DNA from: Spirosoma profusum
Lineage (GTDB): Bacteria; Bacteroidota; Bacteroidia; Cytophagales; Spirosomataceae
NCBI RefSeq assembly: GCF_014699005.1
Contig: NZ_JACWZY010000002.1
Span: 496,001 to 560,000, forward strand
Length of the DNA: 64,000 bases
Reading direction: 5' to 3'
Positions 7,525 through 16,023 of this stretch are shown piece after piece. Position numbers and translations under genes: made by a program. How positions within the stretch are numbered: position 1 is the stretch's first letter; each line of letters starts with the position of its first letter. The notes below the pieces were generated by a model. That model had not been told where the DNA came from, made no database searches, and was given only the letters and a program-made list of their open reading frames with translations.

Positions 7525-10500
7525 ATGCTCAAAAGGCTATCAATCACGCTGATAGCCTTTTTGATTTCTCACTGTATCTGGGCGCAGGGGCTCGTGCAGG
7601 GTACAGTGCTGGATGCCAAGAAAGCGGCTTTGGTAGGTATTAACGTAGTGGTGAAGGGAACCACACGGGGTACAGTAACGGATGTTAACGGTAAATTTTC
7701 GGTAAGTGCAGACCCTTCGTCCACCCTTATTTTTTCGGGGGTTGGTTTTGTGCGTCAGGAAGTACCGATCGGCAACAGTACCGAACTGAACATTACGTTG
7801 TCGGAAGACAATGCCGTACTGAGCGAGGTGGTTGTAACGGCGCTCGGTATCAAGCGCGATAAGCGGTCGCTGGGATATTCGGTGCAGGAAATCAACGGGC
7901 AGGAACTCTCAACGGCGAAAGAAGCGAATCTCGCTACGGCGTTGGCCGGTAAGGTGGCGGGCGTTCAGGTCACGCGCTCGGCGAATGGTGCTGGTGGTTC
8001 GTCGCGAGTGATTATTCGCGGGGCTAACTCGCTGGTGGGAAACAGCCAGCCGCTCTATGTCATCGACGGTGTTCCAATGGATAACCAGAATCCACGTGCG
8101 CCCGGCAGCACAGGTGGTATCGATTACGGCGATGGTATTTCCAACATCAATCCGGAAGATATTGAAACGATGTCGGTACTGAAAGGCCCAAACGCGGCTG
8201 CACTCTACGGTCAGCGGGGAAGTAACGGCGTCGTGCTGATTACCACGAAATCGGGTAAAAACAAAAAAGGAATCGGCGTTAAGTACGGTATTGACTACTC
8301 ATTAGGAAACGCGTTGGTGCTACCTGATTTTCAGGATGAATACGGACAGGGGCTGGACAATACGTTCACCAATTTCCGGGGTAACGATGGCAGAATTTAT
8401 ACCTGGGCGGCTGCTCAGGCGGCTGGCATTCAGGGGATTCCCAAAATGAGCGGTGGTCGCGACCGATTTACCCGCGCCAGTTGGGGGCCGCGTATGGATG
8501 GCCAGCAATACGAAGACCAGTGGGGCAACGTACTGAGTCTGACACCACAACCCAATACGTTCCAGAAGTTTTTCAACACCGAAAAACAGATGGTCAATAA
8601 CCTGAGCGTGGAAGGTGGTAACGAATCGGTAAACTACCGGCTGGCTTATTCCAACACGAAAATTGACGGATACGTACCGACTAATACGTTGACACGTAAC
8701 AACATCAGCTTACGGACGGTCGCCAAAGTGACGTCGAAACTGGAGGCCGATGTGAAGGTCAATTACATTGCACAGGCTGGCGTGAATCGCCCAACGGTTT
8801 CGGATGCGGCTGATAACCCGGCTTACATTTTCATCAGCCAGCCACGTAGCATGCCGATGGACATTCTGGCTAACTCAGCCTGGACTGCCGACGACGTAGC
8901 GAAACAACTCGGCTATGGCACTACGGGTTTTGTAGGCCTGGAAAAAACTTACGCGACCAATTCCTCAACCGCCAATCCATACTGGACCCGAGATCATACA
9001 AGTAACGTCGATGACCGCCGTCGGGTGATTGGTTTGATTCGACTGAGTTACCAGTTCAACGACTGGATTCGCCTGACGGCTCGCTCCGGAACGGATTTTT
9101 ACACCGACCAGCGTTTCCGGTACCGGGAAAAAGGTACCTACGTAACGACGAACAAAAATGGCGACATCAACGAAGAGGTGACACGGACGCGCGAAGACAA
9201 CAGCGACGTACTGCTTTCGCTGACGCCTAAAATTTCGGACGATATTTCGTTTTCGTTGAATCTGGGTGCCAACCACCAGCGCTACACCTCACGTACCACA
9301 GGTAATACGGGCAATGAATTCATTGCGCCAAACCTCTACGTTATCAACAATACGTTGACAAACTCGTATGTTTTCGGCCTCACGGAATCGTCGATCAACT
9401 CGGTTTATGGATCGGGTTCGGTTGGCTATAAAGACATGGCGTTTATCGATTTTTCTGCTCGAAATGACTGGTCGTCAACACTTTCGCCCAAGAATAACTC
9501 ATTTTTCTATCCGGCCATCAGCGGAAGCCTGATTCTAACGGACGCTTTCCGACTACAAAGTCCGGTGCTGAGTTTCCTGAAAGTGAGAGCGTCGTGGGCG
9601 CAGGCAGGTAGTTCGGGAAGCCCGTACCAGTTGAACGGAAACTATTCGCTCGATCAGTACACACAAGGCGGAATTCCGCTGGCGTCGTTCGCGTCAACCA
9701 TTCCCGACCCGAATCTGAAAAACGAGCTCACTACGTCGAACGAGTTTGGGTTGGAAGCTCGCTTGTTGAAAAACCGAATCGGTCTGACTTTCGCGTATTA
9801 CAACGCCAGCACCAAAAACCAGATTCTGAACGTACCACTGCCTCCATCGAGCACGTTCACATCGCGGCTCATCAACGCGGGCGAAATTCGGAACCATGGC
9901 ATTGAATTGTCGCTGACCGGAACGGCGGTGAAAACGCCATCAGGCTTCACCTGGGATGCTACGTTCAATTACTCGCAGAACCGCAACGAAGTTGTCTCGC
10001 TGGCCGAAGGTGTGCCGACATACATTCTCGGTAGCGACCGGGGTGTACAGGTTATTGCGACGCCAGGCAAACCGTTTGGTACCATTCTGGGTAACGGTTT
10101 CCAGTGGTTACGCGATGGCGCTGGCAATCGCATCATCGACCCAGCTACGGGCCTGCCAGTGAAAACGAACGCCAAAATTCTGTACGAAATGGGTAACGCA
10201 CTGCCTAAGTGGATTGGTGGTTTCAACAACGTATTTCGCTATAAAGGCATCTCGCTTTCCGGGTTGGTCGATATCAGCCAGGGCGGCAATGTGTATTCGC
10301 AGAGTTTGCGCGAAGAGTTGATTTACGGCACCATCAAGAAAACCCTTCCCGGTCGTGACGGTAGCTACGTAGCATCGGGCGTCGTTGGGACGAAAGGGGC
10401 CGATGGTACTTGGACGAGCACTGGACAGACCAATACTAAACAGGTACGGGCGCAGGATTACTGGAACGTAATAGCGCCGGATAAAGACAACGTAGTGGCC

Positions 10501-10767
10501 GAAGAAATGCTGAACGACGCGAGCTACATCATCATGCGGGAAGTTACGCTGAATTACAGCCTTCCAGCGAAACTGGTGAGCCGGACACCGTTCCGGGGCA
10601 TCCGTGCGGGAGTTTACGGTCGAAACCTGTTCTATTTCCAGCGGAAAACCGATGGATTTGCGCCCGAAGCGTCGGCTTTCAACGTCAACAACTCGTCGTT
10701 GGGATTGGAATCAACGGCTCTGCCACTGCTACGTTATTTCGGCTTTAGCCTGAATTGTGAATTGTAG
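7525..10767 (+). CDS. SusC/RagA family TonB-dependent outer-membrane receptor
   Basis: This is a 1,080-residue outer-membrane transporter that takes up glycans or peptides using TonB energy. The ATG at 7525 gives a clean signal peptide ending at WAQG (about residue 22); the frame stays open upstream to ATG 7501 and TTG 7489. A carboxypeptidase-D-like regulatory domain (about 23-105) is followed by the plug, with PLYVIDGVP near 175 and the VLKGPNAAALYGQRG / GVVLITTKSG signature to about 240. The remaining 840 residues form the beta barrel and end in aromatic FGFSLNCEL. The partner SusD-like lipoprotein gene follows after a perfect hairpin. A terminator-like hairpin overlaps the signal-peptide codons. 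Substrate not evident. Confidence 0.93.
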   Translation: MLKRLSITLIAFLISHCIWAQGLVQGTVLDAKKAALVGINVVVKGTTRGTVTDVNGKFSVSADPSSTLIFSGVGFVRQEVPIGNSTELNITLSEDNAVLSEVVVTALGIKRDKRSLGYSVQEINGQELSTAKEANLATALAGKVAGVQVTRSANGAGGSSRVIIRGANSLVGNSQPLYVIDGVPMDNQNPRAPGSTGGIDYGDGISNINPEDIETMSVLKGPNAAALYGQRGSNGVVLITTKSGKNKKGIGVKYGIDYSLGNALVLPDFQDEYGQGLDNTFTNFRGNDGRIYTWAAAQAAGIQGIPKMSGGRDRFTRASWGPRMDGQQYEDQWGNVLSLTPQPNTFQKFFNTEKQMVNNLSVEGGNESVNYRLAYSNTKIDGYVPTNTLTRNNISLRTVAKVTSKLEADVKVNYIAQAGVNRPTVSDAADNPAYIFISQPRSMPMDILANSAWTADDVAKQLGYGTTGFVGLEKTYATNSSTANPYWTRDHTSNVDDRRRVIGLIRLSYQFNDWIRLTARSGTDFYTDQRFRYREKGTYVTTNKNGDINEEVTRTREDNSDVLLSLTPKISDDISFSLNLGANHQRYTSRTTGNTGNEFIAPNLYVINNTLTNSYVFGLTESSINSVYGSGSVGYKDMAFIDFSARNDWSSTLSPKNNSFFYPAISGSLILTDAFRLQSPVLSFLKVRASWAQAGSSGSPYQLNGNYSLDQYTQGGIPLASFASTIPDPNLKNELTTSNEFGLEARLLKNRIGLTFAYYNASTKNQILNVPLPPSSTFTSRLINAGEIRNHGIELSLTGTAVKTPSGFTWDATFNYSQNRNEVVSLAEGVPTYILGSDRGVQVIATPGKPFGTILGNGFQWLRDGAGNRIIDPATGLPVKTNAKILYEMGNALPKWIGGFNNVFRYKGISLSGLVDISQGGNVYSQSLREELIYGTIKKTLPGRDGSYVASGVVGTKGADGTWTSTGQTNTKQVRAQDYWNVIAPDKDNVVAEEMLNDASYIIMREVTLNYSLPAKLVSRTPFRGIRAGVYGRNLFYFQRKTDGFAPEASAFNVNNSSLGLESTALPLLRYFGFSLNCEL
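7532..7564 (+). promoter_or_regulatory. Terminator-like hairpin inside the SusC signal-peptide codons
   Basis: AAAGGCTATCA (from about 7533) pairs perfectly with TGATAGCCTTT (ending about 7561) across a 6-base loop, and the right arm runs into a T-run. It lies within the first dozen codons of the receptor gene, so it could attenuate transcription or hide the start region in RNA. It could also be chance constrained by codons for KRLSITLIAF. Confidence 0.4.
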
Positions 10768-10772
10768 ATTAA

Positions 10773-10832
10773 GTAATGCGGGTGGAAACCCGCAAGTCTC
10801 AGCCAATTACTGCGGGTTTCCACCCGCATTAC
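10773..10832. repeat. Perfect 22-bp inverted repeat between susC-like and susD-like genes
   Basis: Arms 10773-10794 (GTAATGCGGGTGGAAACCCG and two more bases) and 10811-10832 are perfectly complementary around a 16-base loop. The element starts 5 bases after the SusC stop and ends 4 bases before the SusD ATG. It has no T-run. A hairpin in this position could stabilise the susC part of the mRNA or lower susD read-through. Confidence 0.85.
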
Positions 10833-10836
10833 GTCA

Positions 10837-12333
10837 ATGAAAAAAATAATAAAACCTCTCTGCATTGCACTCGCGCTATTTATGGCGCAGGCCTGCACCG
10901 ACGATTTTGAAAAAATAAATACGCCACCCACCTCCGTTACGTCCATTGACCCCGGATTGGTACTGTCGAAAGTACAACGGGATGCGGCTTTTTCGGAAGG
11001 ATTTGAATACCCGAATAACCAGTTTGGTTCGTGGGTGCAACAGTGGGCGGGGGGCGTTCTGATTTCGAGTTCGCGCTATATCCAACAGGCTGATACCGAT
11101 CTGTGGGCCAGCCAATACGTTTATATCCGGAACATCACACAGATACGTAACCAGTTGTTAAAAGGGCTCGAAAGCGACCCGCGCGGACGTACCAAACTGG
11201 CCATCGCCCGGATTGTTGAAATAGCTCTTTGGCAGCGACTGACCGATCTGTTCGGCGACGTACCATATTCGCAAACGGCGCTGGGCACCGAAAATGTGAA
11301 TAATCAGCCTGTTTTCGATACGCAGGAATCGATCTATAAGTCGCTGATTACGACGCTCGATGCAGCTATTGCCCAACTCAATGCCAGTGATGCCAGCTAC
11401 GGAACCGCCGATTTTTATTACAAAGGCGACGTAACGAAATGGAAAAAGTACGGCAATTCGCTGAAACTTCGTCTGGGTATGCGCGCCCGTTATGGCGATC
11501 CCACGCTGGCGCAGAAAACCGTGACTGAAGCCATGGGCCAGCCGTTGCTGGAATCGAACGCTGATAACGCGGCTATTCCGACGTATAACGATGCCACTAA
11601 CGCCAACGTCCATCCAGTGTTGAACCACTGGCTGGCTGGTAGCCCGGACTTAAAATATCTGGCTGATACGTTTGTGAACCAGTTGGTTACCACAAATGAT
11701 CCGCGCCTTCCTGCTTTGGTCCAACCGACGGTTAATTCGGTAAAAGCGGGCAAACCAGCTTACAAGGGTATTGGTGTGGCGCTGACGGATGCGCTGCTCA
11801 AAACCATTATTAAGGACGATTATTCGACGGCTTCGCAGGCTACGTTCTTCAACAAGGCATACAATCCGCCCATTCCGTGCGTGCAGATGACCTTTGCCGA
11901 TGTGAGTTTCTATAAAGCCGAAGCTGCGCTTGAGGGCTGGGGTGCTACGTCTGACCAGGCTGAGAAGTTTTATCAGGATGGCGTAAAAGCGGCTATGTCG
12001 ATGGCTCCTTACAACGTAACAACCATTCCTGCTACGTATGGCGAACTGTCGTTTACGGGTTTGACGAAGGAGCAGAAACTAGAGAAAATCGGTACGCAGA
12101 AATGGATTCAGTTGTTCGGACGCTCTTATGAAGCCTTTATCGAATGGCGTCGGATGGGTTATCCAAAACTGACGCCCGGTCCAAACGCTGGTTCGACTAA
12201 CGGGCAGATTCCGCGTCGGGCTGTTTATTCCACGCAGGAAGCGTTGCTGAATAAACCCAATTACGATGCCGCCGTGGGACGTTTGCCAAGTGGCGATACG
12301 TACCTGAGCAAAGTTTGGTGGGATAAACGGTAG
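10837..12333 (+). CDS. SusD/RagB-like nutrient-binding outer-membrane lipoprotein
   Basis: The 498-residue protein is the surface-exposed lid of the SusC/SusD uptake complex. It has a lipoprotein signal peptide with the modified cysteine at C20 (AQAC) and an acidic stretch just after it (TDDFEKINTPPT), as expected for surface export in Bacteroidota. The body is helix-rich with TPR-like repeats and fits the SusD_2 branch (for example ALWQRLTDLFGDVPYSQTAL near 128-147 and FIEWRRMGYPKL near 432-443). It lies directly downstream of the receptor gene. The ligand cannot be read from sequence. A long hairpin and a separate intrinsic terminator follow. Confidence 0.9.
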   Translation: MKKIIKPLCIALALFMAQACTDDFEKINTPPTSVTSIDPGLVLSKVQRDAAFSEGFEYPNNQFGSWVQQWAGGVLISSSRYIQQADTDLWASQYVYIRNITQIRNQLLKGLESDPRGRTKLAIARIVEIALWQRLTDLFGDVPYSQTALGTENVNNQPVFDTQESIYKSLITTLDAAIAQLNASDASYGTADFYYKGDVTKWKKYGNSLKLRLGMRARYGDPTLAQKTVTEAMGQPLLESNADNAAIPTYNDATNANVHPVLNHWLAGSPDLKYLADTFVNQLVTTNDPRLPALVQPTVNSVKAGKPAYKGIGVALTDALLKTIIKDDYSTASQATFFNKAYNPPIPCVQMTFADVSFYKAEAALEGWGATSDQAEKFYQDGVKAAMSMAPYNVTTIPATYGELSFTGLTKEQKLEKIGTQKWIQLFGRSYEAFIEWRRMGYPKLTPGPNAGSTNGQIPRRAVYSTQEALLNKPNYDAAVGRLPSGDTYLSKVWWDKR

Positions 12334-12336
12334 ACG

Positions 12337-12417
12337 GTAAGGAATTCAGGGGCGAACATGACGTATGCCATTACTTGGAGTAATGGCATACGTCATGTTC
12401 GCCCCTGAATTCTTTAC
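12337..12417. repeat. Near-perfect 37-bp inverted repeat, family C copy 1
   Basis: Arms 12337-12373 and 12381-12417 pair with one mismatch around the 7-base loop CTTGGAG. The inner 33 bases (starting ACGTATGCCATTA) are the same as in the element at 51128-51202 except for one loop base, whereas the outer arms are unrelated in sequence yet still complementary to each other. It begins 3 bases after the SusD stop. Confidence 0.92.
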
Positions 12418-12421
12418 TCAA

Positions 12422-12460
12422 CAGAACCGCACCGGTAACCCAGTGCGGTTCTGTTTTTTT
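12422..12460 (+). terminator. Intrinsic terminator of the SusC/SusD operon
   Basis: An 11-bp stem (CAGAACCGCAC / GTGCGGTTCTG) with a 10-base loop is followed by seven T's. It follows the family C hairpin immediately, so the operon ends in two stacked hairpins. Confidence 0.88.
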
Positions 12461-12490
12461 GCTTATTTTGTCAGATAACCTCTTTCTTAT

Positions 12491-14086
12491 ATGAAAACGA
12501 GCCTGTTACGTCTCCTGCCAGTTTTTATTCTTACTTGTTTCATTTGGAACAATTCGGTTAACGCCCAGCCCATAACGTCTGCGCAGATTGATGACGTAGT
12601 ACAGCGAACACTCACTACGTTCGATGTGCCGGGTATTGCCGTGGCTGTGGTGAAAGATGGGAAGGTTATTCATTCAAAAGGTTATGGCGTTCGATCACTG
12701 AGAACCAAGGAGAAAGTGGATGAAAATACGCTGTTTGGCATTGCGTCGAACAGTAAGGCGTTCACTTCGGCATTATTAGGCATCCTCATTGATGAGGGTA
12801 AACTGAAATGGGACGACAAAGTGATTGACTATATTCCCGAATTTCGGATGTATAACGGCTACGTAACCGAAGAATTTACGATTCGTGATTTGCTAACCCA
12901 CCGCAGCGGTCTCGGCCTCGGCGCAGGCGACCTGATGTTCTGGTCCGATTCGAGCAATTTCACCATGAAAGACATTATCCATAACCTGCGCTATCTGAAA
13001 CCTGTTTCAGGTTTTCGGACGAAGTATGATTACGATAATCTGCTTTATATGGTGGCGGGCGAAGTAATTGAACGTATTAGCGGCAAAAGCTGGGAAGCGT
13101 TCGTAGAGGAACGTATCATGAAACCGCTTCAGATGACACGTAGTGCCGGTACGTATAGTCGACTGGCCGATAAAGTCAATGTCATTGATGCCCACGCGTC
13201 GGTCAATGGGAAAGTGCAGGTAATCAGCCGCGATATGTTTCGGTTTGGTAATTCGGCGGGGGGCATTAATTCGAGTGTAGCCGACATGAGTAAATGGGTA
13301 ATTATGCAGTTGAACCGCGGAAAATACGGTCCAAATCAGAGCCAGCAATTGTTCAGTGTAAATGTGCACAACGACATGTGGGCACCGCAGACTATTACGC
13401 CAGTTAGTCCGACGCCTGTTCCACCCTACAATACGCATTTTTCGGCTTACGGGCTGGGTTGGGGCCTCAGTGATGTGAAAGGCTACAAGCAAGTGACACA
13501 CACGGGCGGCCTCGCGGGTATGGTAACGCAGGTAACGTTACTTCCTGAGCTTCAACTTGGTATCATCGTTTTCACAAATCAGCAGGTCGGCGCGGCTTTC
13601 AGTGCTGTTACGAACACAATTAAAGACAGCTACCTCGGCTTACCGCAAACCGATTGGGTGAAGACTTTCAGTGAACGGGTAAAAAAGGGCCAGGACGAAG
13701 CAAATCAAATCACCAAAAACATCTGGGACAGTATCGAGAAAGAACAGAAAGGCGGTACGTCGAAAACGGATGTTACGTCTTATCTCGGAACGTATCACGA
13801 TAACTGGTTTGGCGACGTATTGATTAGTAAGAAAAACGGACAGCTTTGGTTTCAGTCACTACGTTCGCCGAAGCTGACGGGCGAAATGTTCTTCTACAAA
13901 AACAATACGTTCATCGTGAAATGGCTGAACCGCAGCCTCGATGCTGATGCCTACGTTACGTTCCAGACCGATGAAACCATGAAGCCGGTTTCTCTCAAAA
14001 TGAAGCCTATCTCGCCCCTCACCGATTTCAGCTTCGATTTTCAGGATCTGGATTTGCAGCGTGTGCCAGAAAAGACAGCTAATTAA
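12491..14086 (+). CDS. Serine hydrolase, class C beta-lactamase / penicillin-binding protein-like, with DUF3471-type C-terminus
   Basis: The 531-residue secreted enzyme has a signal peptide (cleavage near VNA-Q26) and the three motifs of the beta-lactamase-related serine hydrolases: S86-N-S-K89 (SxxK), Y181-D-N183 (YxN) and H337-T-G-G. These proteins act on D-amino-acid peptides, esters or lactams in the periplasm; true beta-lactamase activity is unproven. The C-terminal 120 residues (from about 415, TSYLGTYHDNWFGDV) resemble DUF3471, a small beta domain common in this group. It has its own start behind the operon terminator. No BlaR/BlaI genes are adjacent; the nearest are at 31-35 kb. Confidence 0.87.
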   Translation: MKTSLLRLLPVFILTCFIWNNSVNAQPITSAQIDDVVQRTLTTFDVPGIAVAVVKDGKVIHSKGYGVRSLRTKEKVDENTLFGIASNSKAFTSALLGILIDEGKLKWDDKVIDYIPEFRMYNGYVTEEFTIRDLLTHRSGLGLGAGDLMFWSDSSNFTMKDIIHNLRYLKPVSGFRTKYDYDNLLYMVAGEVIERISGKSWEAFVEERIMKPLQMTRSAGTYSRLADKVNVIDAHASVNGKVQVISRDMFRFGNSAGGINSSVADMSKWVIMQLNRGKYGPNQSQQLFSVNVHNDMWAPQTITPVSPTPVPPYNTHFSAYGLGWGLSDVKGYKQVTHTGGLAGMVTQVTLLPELQLGIIVFTNQQVGAAFSAVTNTIKDSYLGLPQTDWVKTFSERVKKGQDEANQITKNIWDSIEKEQKGGTSKTDVTSYLGTYHDNWFGDVLISKKNGQLWFQSLRSPKLTGEMFFYKNNTFIVKWLNRSLDADAYVTFQTDETMKPVSLKMKPISPLTDFSFDFQDLDLQRVPEKTAN

Positions 14087-14103
14087 TTTAATCGCTTTTA
14101 CTA

Positions 14104-14648
14104 TGGCAGTTGTTTCACCTTCTACCACATTTCCGCTGGCCGGTTATCAACGGTTGTGCTTCCTGAAAACCTGATTAATCATCCCCAAATTACGATTGGC
14201 GATTATGCGTACTACGATGATTTTGAGACGGTTGAGAACTTTCAGAAAAATGTGCGTTACCTGTTCGATTTTACCGGCGCCCACCTCACAATCGGTAAGT
14301 TTTGCATGATTGCTTCTGGCGTCGAGTTTATCATGAATGGCGCTAACCACCTTGTTGAAGCCGTTAGTTCGTATCCTTTTGCTGTTTTTGGTGGCGACTG
14401 GAGCAAGGCTATGGACGGCAAATCATATCCACAAAAGGGTAATACGTTTATTGGGAACGATGTATGGATTGTTACCGGGCCAGTATTTTACCGAGCATTA
14501 CCATCGGTTATGCTCGGATGGGCGCTTTTTTGGGCCATGCTTATGGCTTGGCCTGCTACCGGGCCGGGTGGGTTGGTGACCAGAATCAATGTAGTTCTGA
14601 GCTGATTCGCTTTGGATTGAGCTACAAACTTGGTGATAGTGTTTTTTG
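14104..14648 (+). pseudogene. Frameshifted Vat/CatB-type (xenobiotic) acetyltransferase
   Basis: Pieces of a left-handed beta-helix acetyltransferase of the streptogramin/chloramphenicol (XAT) group lie in three frames. Frame one begins at ATG 14104 and reads GYQRLCFLK. After a one-base shift at about 14166-14170 (run of A's) the frame continues through NHPQITIGDYAYYDD, LTIGKFCMIASGVEFIMNGANH and KGNTFIGNDVWI, all family hallmarks. A second shift near 14468-14472 moves the hexapeptide part (YRASILPSITIG) to another frame, and the C-terminus is degenerate with only ELIRF recognisable. At least two frameshifts mean no full protein. Sequencing error is possible but the neighbouring genes are intact. 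Confidence 0.75.
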
Positions 14649-14656
14649 ATAAACGC

Positions 14657-15370
14657 CTAGGAATGACTCCGTAACCACTCTTTAATGGCGTTGTCCAGAT
14701 TGACATACTTAAACCAGGCCTGCTTATAAAAAACCGTTCCGTCGGGCTCGATAAAATAAGCCATATTGGGCGCCTGACCGTAAGCGAGCCAGAAATCATT
14801 CGTTGGTTTATCGACCACAACGGGCGCTAAAATGTTGTTCTGTTGCTTCCATTTCTGGGCGAGCGTCTTCCTTTCTCCATACGTTTTAGCCTGTTTGGCC
14901 TCAATGTGCTCCCGAATATTATCTTTCGCCAGACTGACCTGATTCGTCTGGGAATAAGGGCTGGCTACATCCGATGGATGTGCATCGATTGTGTAGATGA
15001 GGTAAATACTGGCTTTATCTTTATACCGGGCAGTCAACGCATTTACATCCAGTAAGTTATGTCGGCTGATGTCGCATGTATAGCTACCCGAGATCAGCAG
15101 GAGTGGTTTGCCTTTCGCCAGTATTTCCGACGTATTAAACTTCACACCATCAGGAGAATACAGTGTCAAATCCGAGATTTTTGCGCCTTTCTGGTAGCCT
15201 AATTTCTCAAAATCTCTATAATTATTTTTGATGCCTTCTGATACAGGCAAATTTACAGTTGCTTCATCTTTAGGAAGTTGACTATTACCTCTTGATACAT
15301 TGTAACTTGTCTGGCAGGAACATAAAGTAGCCACTAAAAGTAAGCTAAATAAGTAGCTTATTAATTTCAT
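14657..15370 (-). CDS. Deiodinase-like thioredoxin-fold lipoprotein
   Basis: The 237-residue protein has a lipoprotein signal (LCSC, acceptor Cys19) and a thioredoxin-like domain from about 60 on. The core reads GSYTC99DISRHN, then YLIYTIDAHPSD (123-134). This matches the iodothyronine-deiodinase family pattern, in which selenocysteine in a GSxTU context is followed by an E/D-A-H-x-S-D motif; here Cys takes the place of Sec. Bacterial members are probably thiol-dependent reductases, but the substrate is not known. It lies convergent with the acetyltransferase pseudogene, in an area poor in the genome's TACGT word. A peroxiredoxin-like role is the alternative. Confidence 0.65.
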   Translation of the reverse strand: MKLISYLFSLLLVATLCSCQTSYNVSRGNSQLPKDEATVNLPVSEGIKNNYRDFEKLGYQKGAKISDLTLYSPDGVKFNTSEILAKGKPLLLISGSYTCDISRHNLLDVNALTARYKDKASIYLIYTIDAHPSDVASPYSQTNQVSLAKDNIREHIEAKQAKTYGERKTLAQKWKQQNNILAPVVVDKPTNDFWLAYGQAPNMAYFIEPDGTVFYKQAWFKYVNLDNAIKEWLRSHS

Positions 15371-16023
15371 AACTAAAACGTTGATAAAAATGGGCGATTT
15401 TATAATCGATAAAAATTGGTTTTAAACTAAGCAATTATGAGATCGAAAAATTTTTTAAGGGTTAAAAAGATCTTAAAATAAATTATGTATAATTATTTGA
15501 TTTTCAAATTATTGGGTAAAATTTCTAGTGTTAAATATGAAATAATAACCTGGTATTTTATTGCTATTATAAGCGAATAGTACTAGGTAATTCATTGCTA
15601 TTTTAGCAAAAGAAATAGTGAAAATAAATATTTAAAAACCCTGATATATAGGCATTTGTACGGGTAAAAAAATTCTACAACTTACTTAGTAGTCAGTATG
15701 CACTATAATAAGTCAATTGGGTAAGAATGTAATAAATACTCACTCGTTTGAATAAGTAGATAACACACATTAAAAATTTGAAAATCTTTTAGGAGAAATG
15801 CAGAAAATAGTATTGGGTTAGCTGCACTCATTAAATGAACGGGTAAACCCAATTTTGGGCTAGCTTTCTTTTAGAAAGCGTAGTTCGATAAGGCTCGCTT
15901 ACCATATAGGAAACTACCGTAACCTAAATAGTTCGTAGTCAGTATCATAGGTTTTACTTTATTGGCACTCTATTCTATGAGGGCTAACTGAGATCATTTC
16001 TAACCTTAATTCATTATTCAGGC
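15371..16023. other. AT-rich intergenic region without a gene
   Basis: This 653-base gap has no plausible coding frame on either strand. It is clearly richer in A+T than its surroundings and contains no copy of TACGT/ACGTA, which is common elsewhere in the window. The short string GTAGTCAGTAT occurs twice (near 15691 and 15932). It must contain divergent promoters for the lipoprotein (minus) and the methyltransferase (plus), but I could not place them. It may be the eroded remains of transferred DNA. Confidence 0.5.

Noticed and set aside
11158-11628. Long minus-strand open frame within the SusD-like gene
   Set aside because: It lies antisense to a clear coding sequence, and its composition is what the complementary strand of such codons produces.
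13007-13501. 164-codon antisense frame in the serine hydrolase gene
   Set aside because: The plus-strand frame has all catalytic motifs across this stretch; the antisense frame has none.
12491-14086. Serine hydrolase as the beta-lactamase controlled by the BlaI operon
   Set aside because: It lies 20 kb away with no copy of the ACTAAT-type dyad seen upstream of it.
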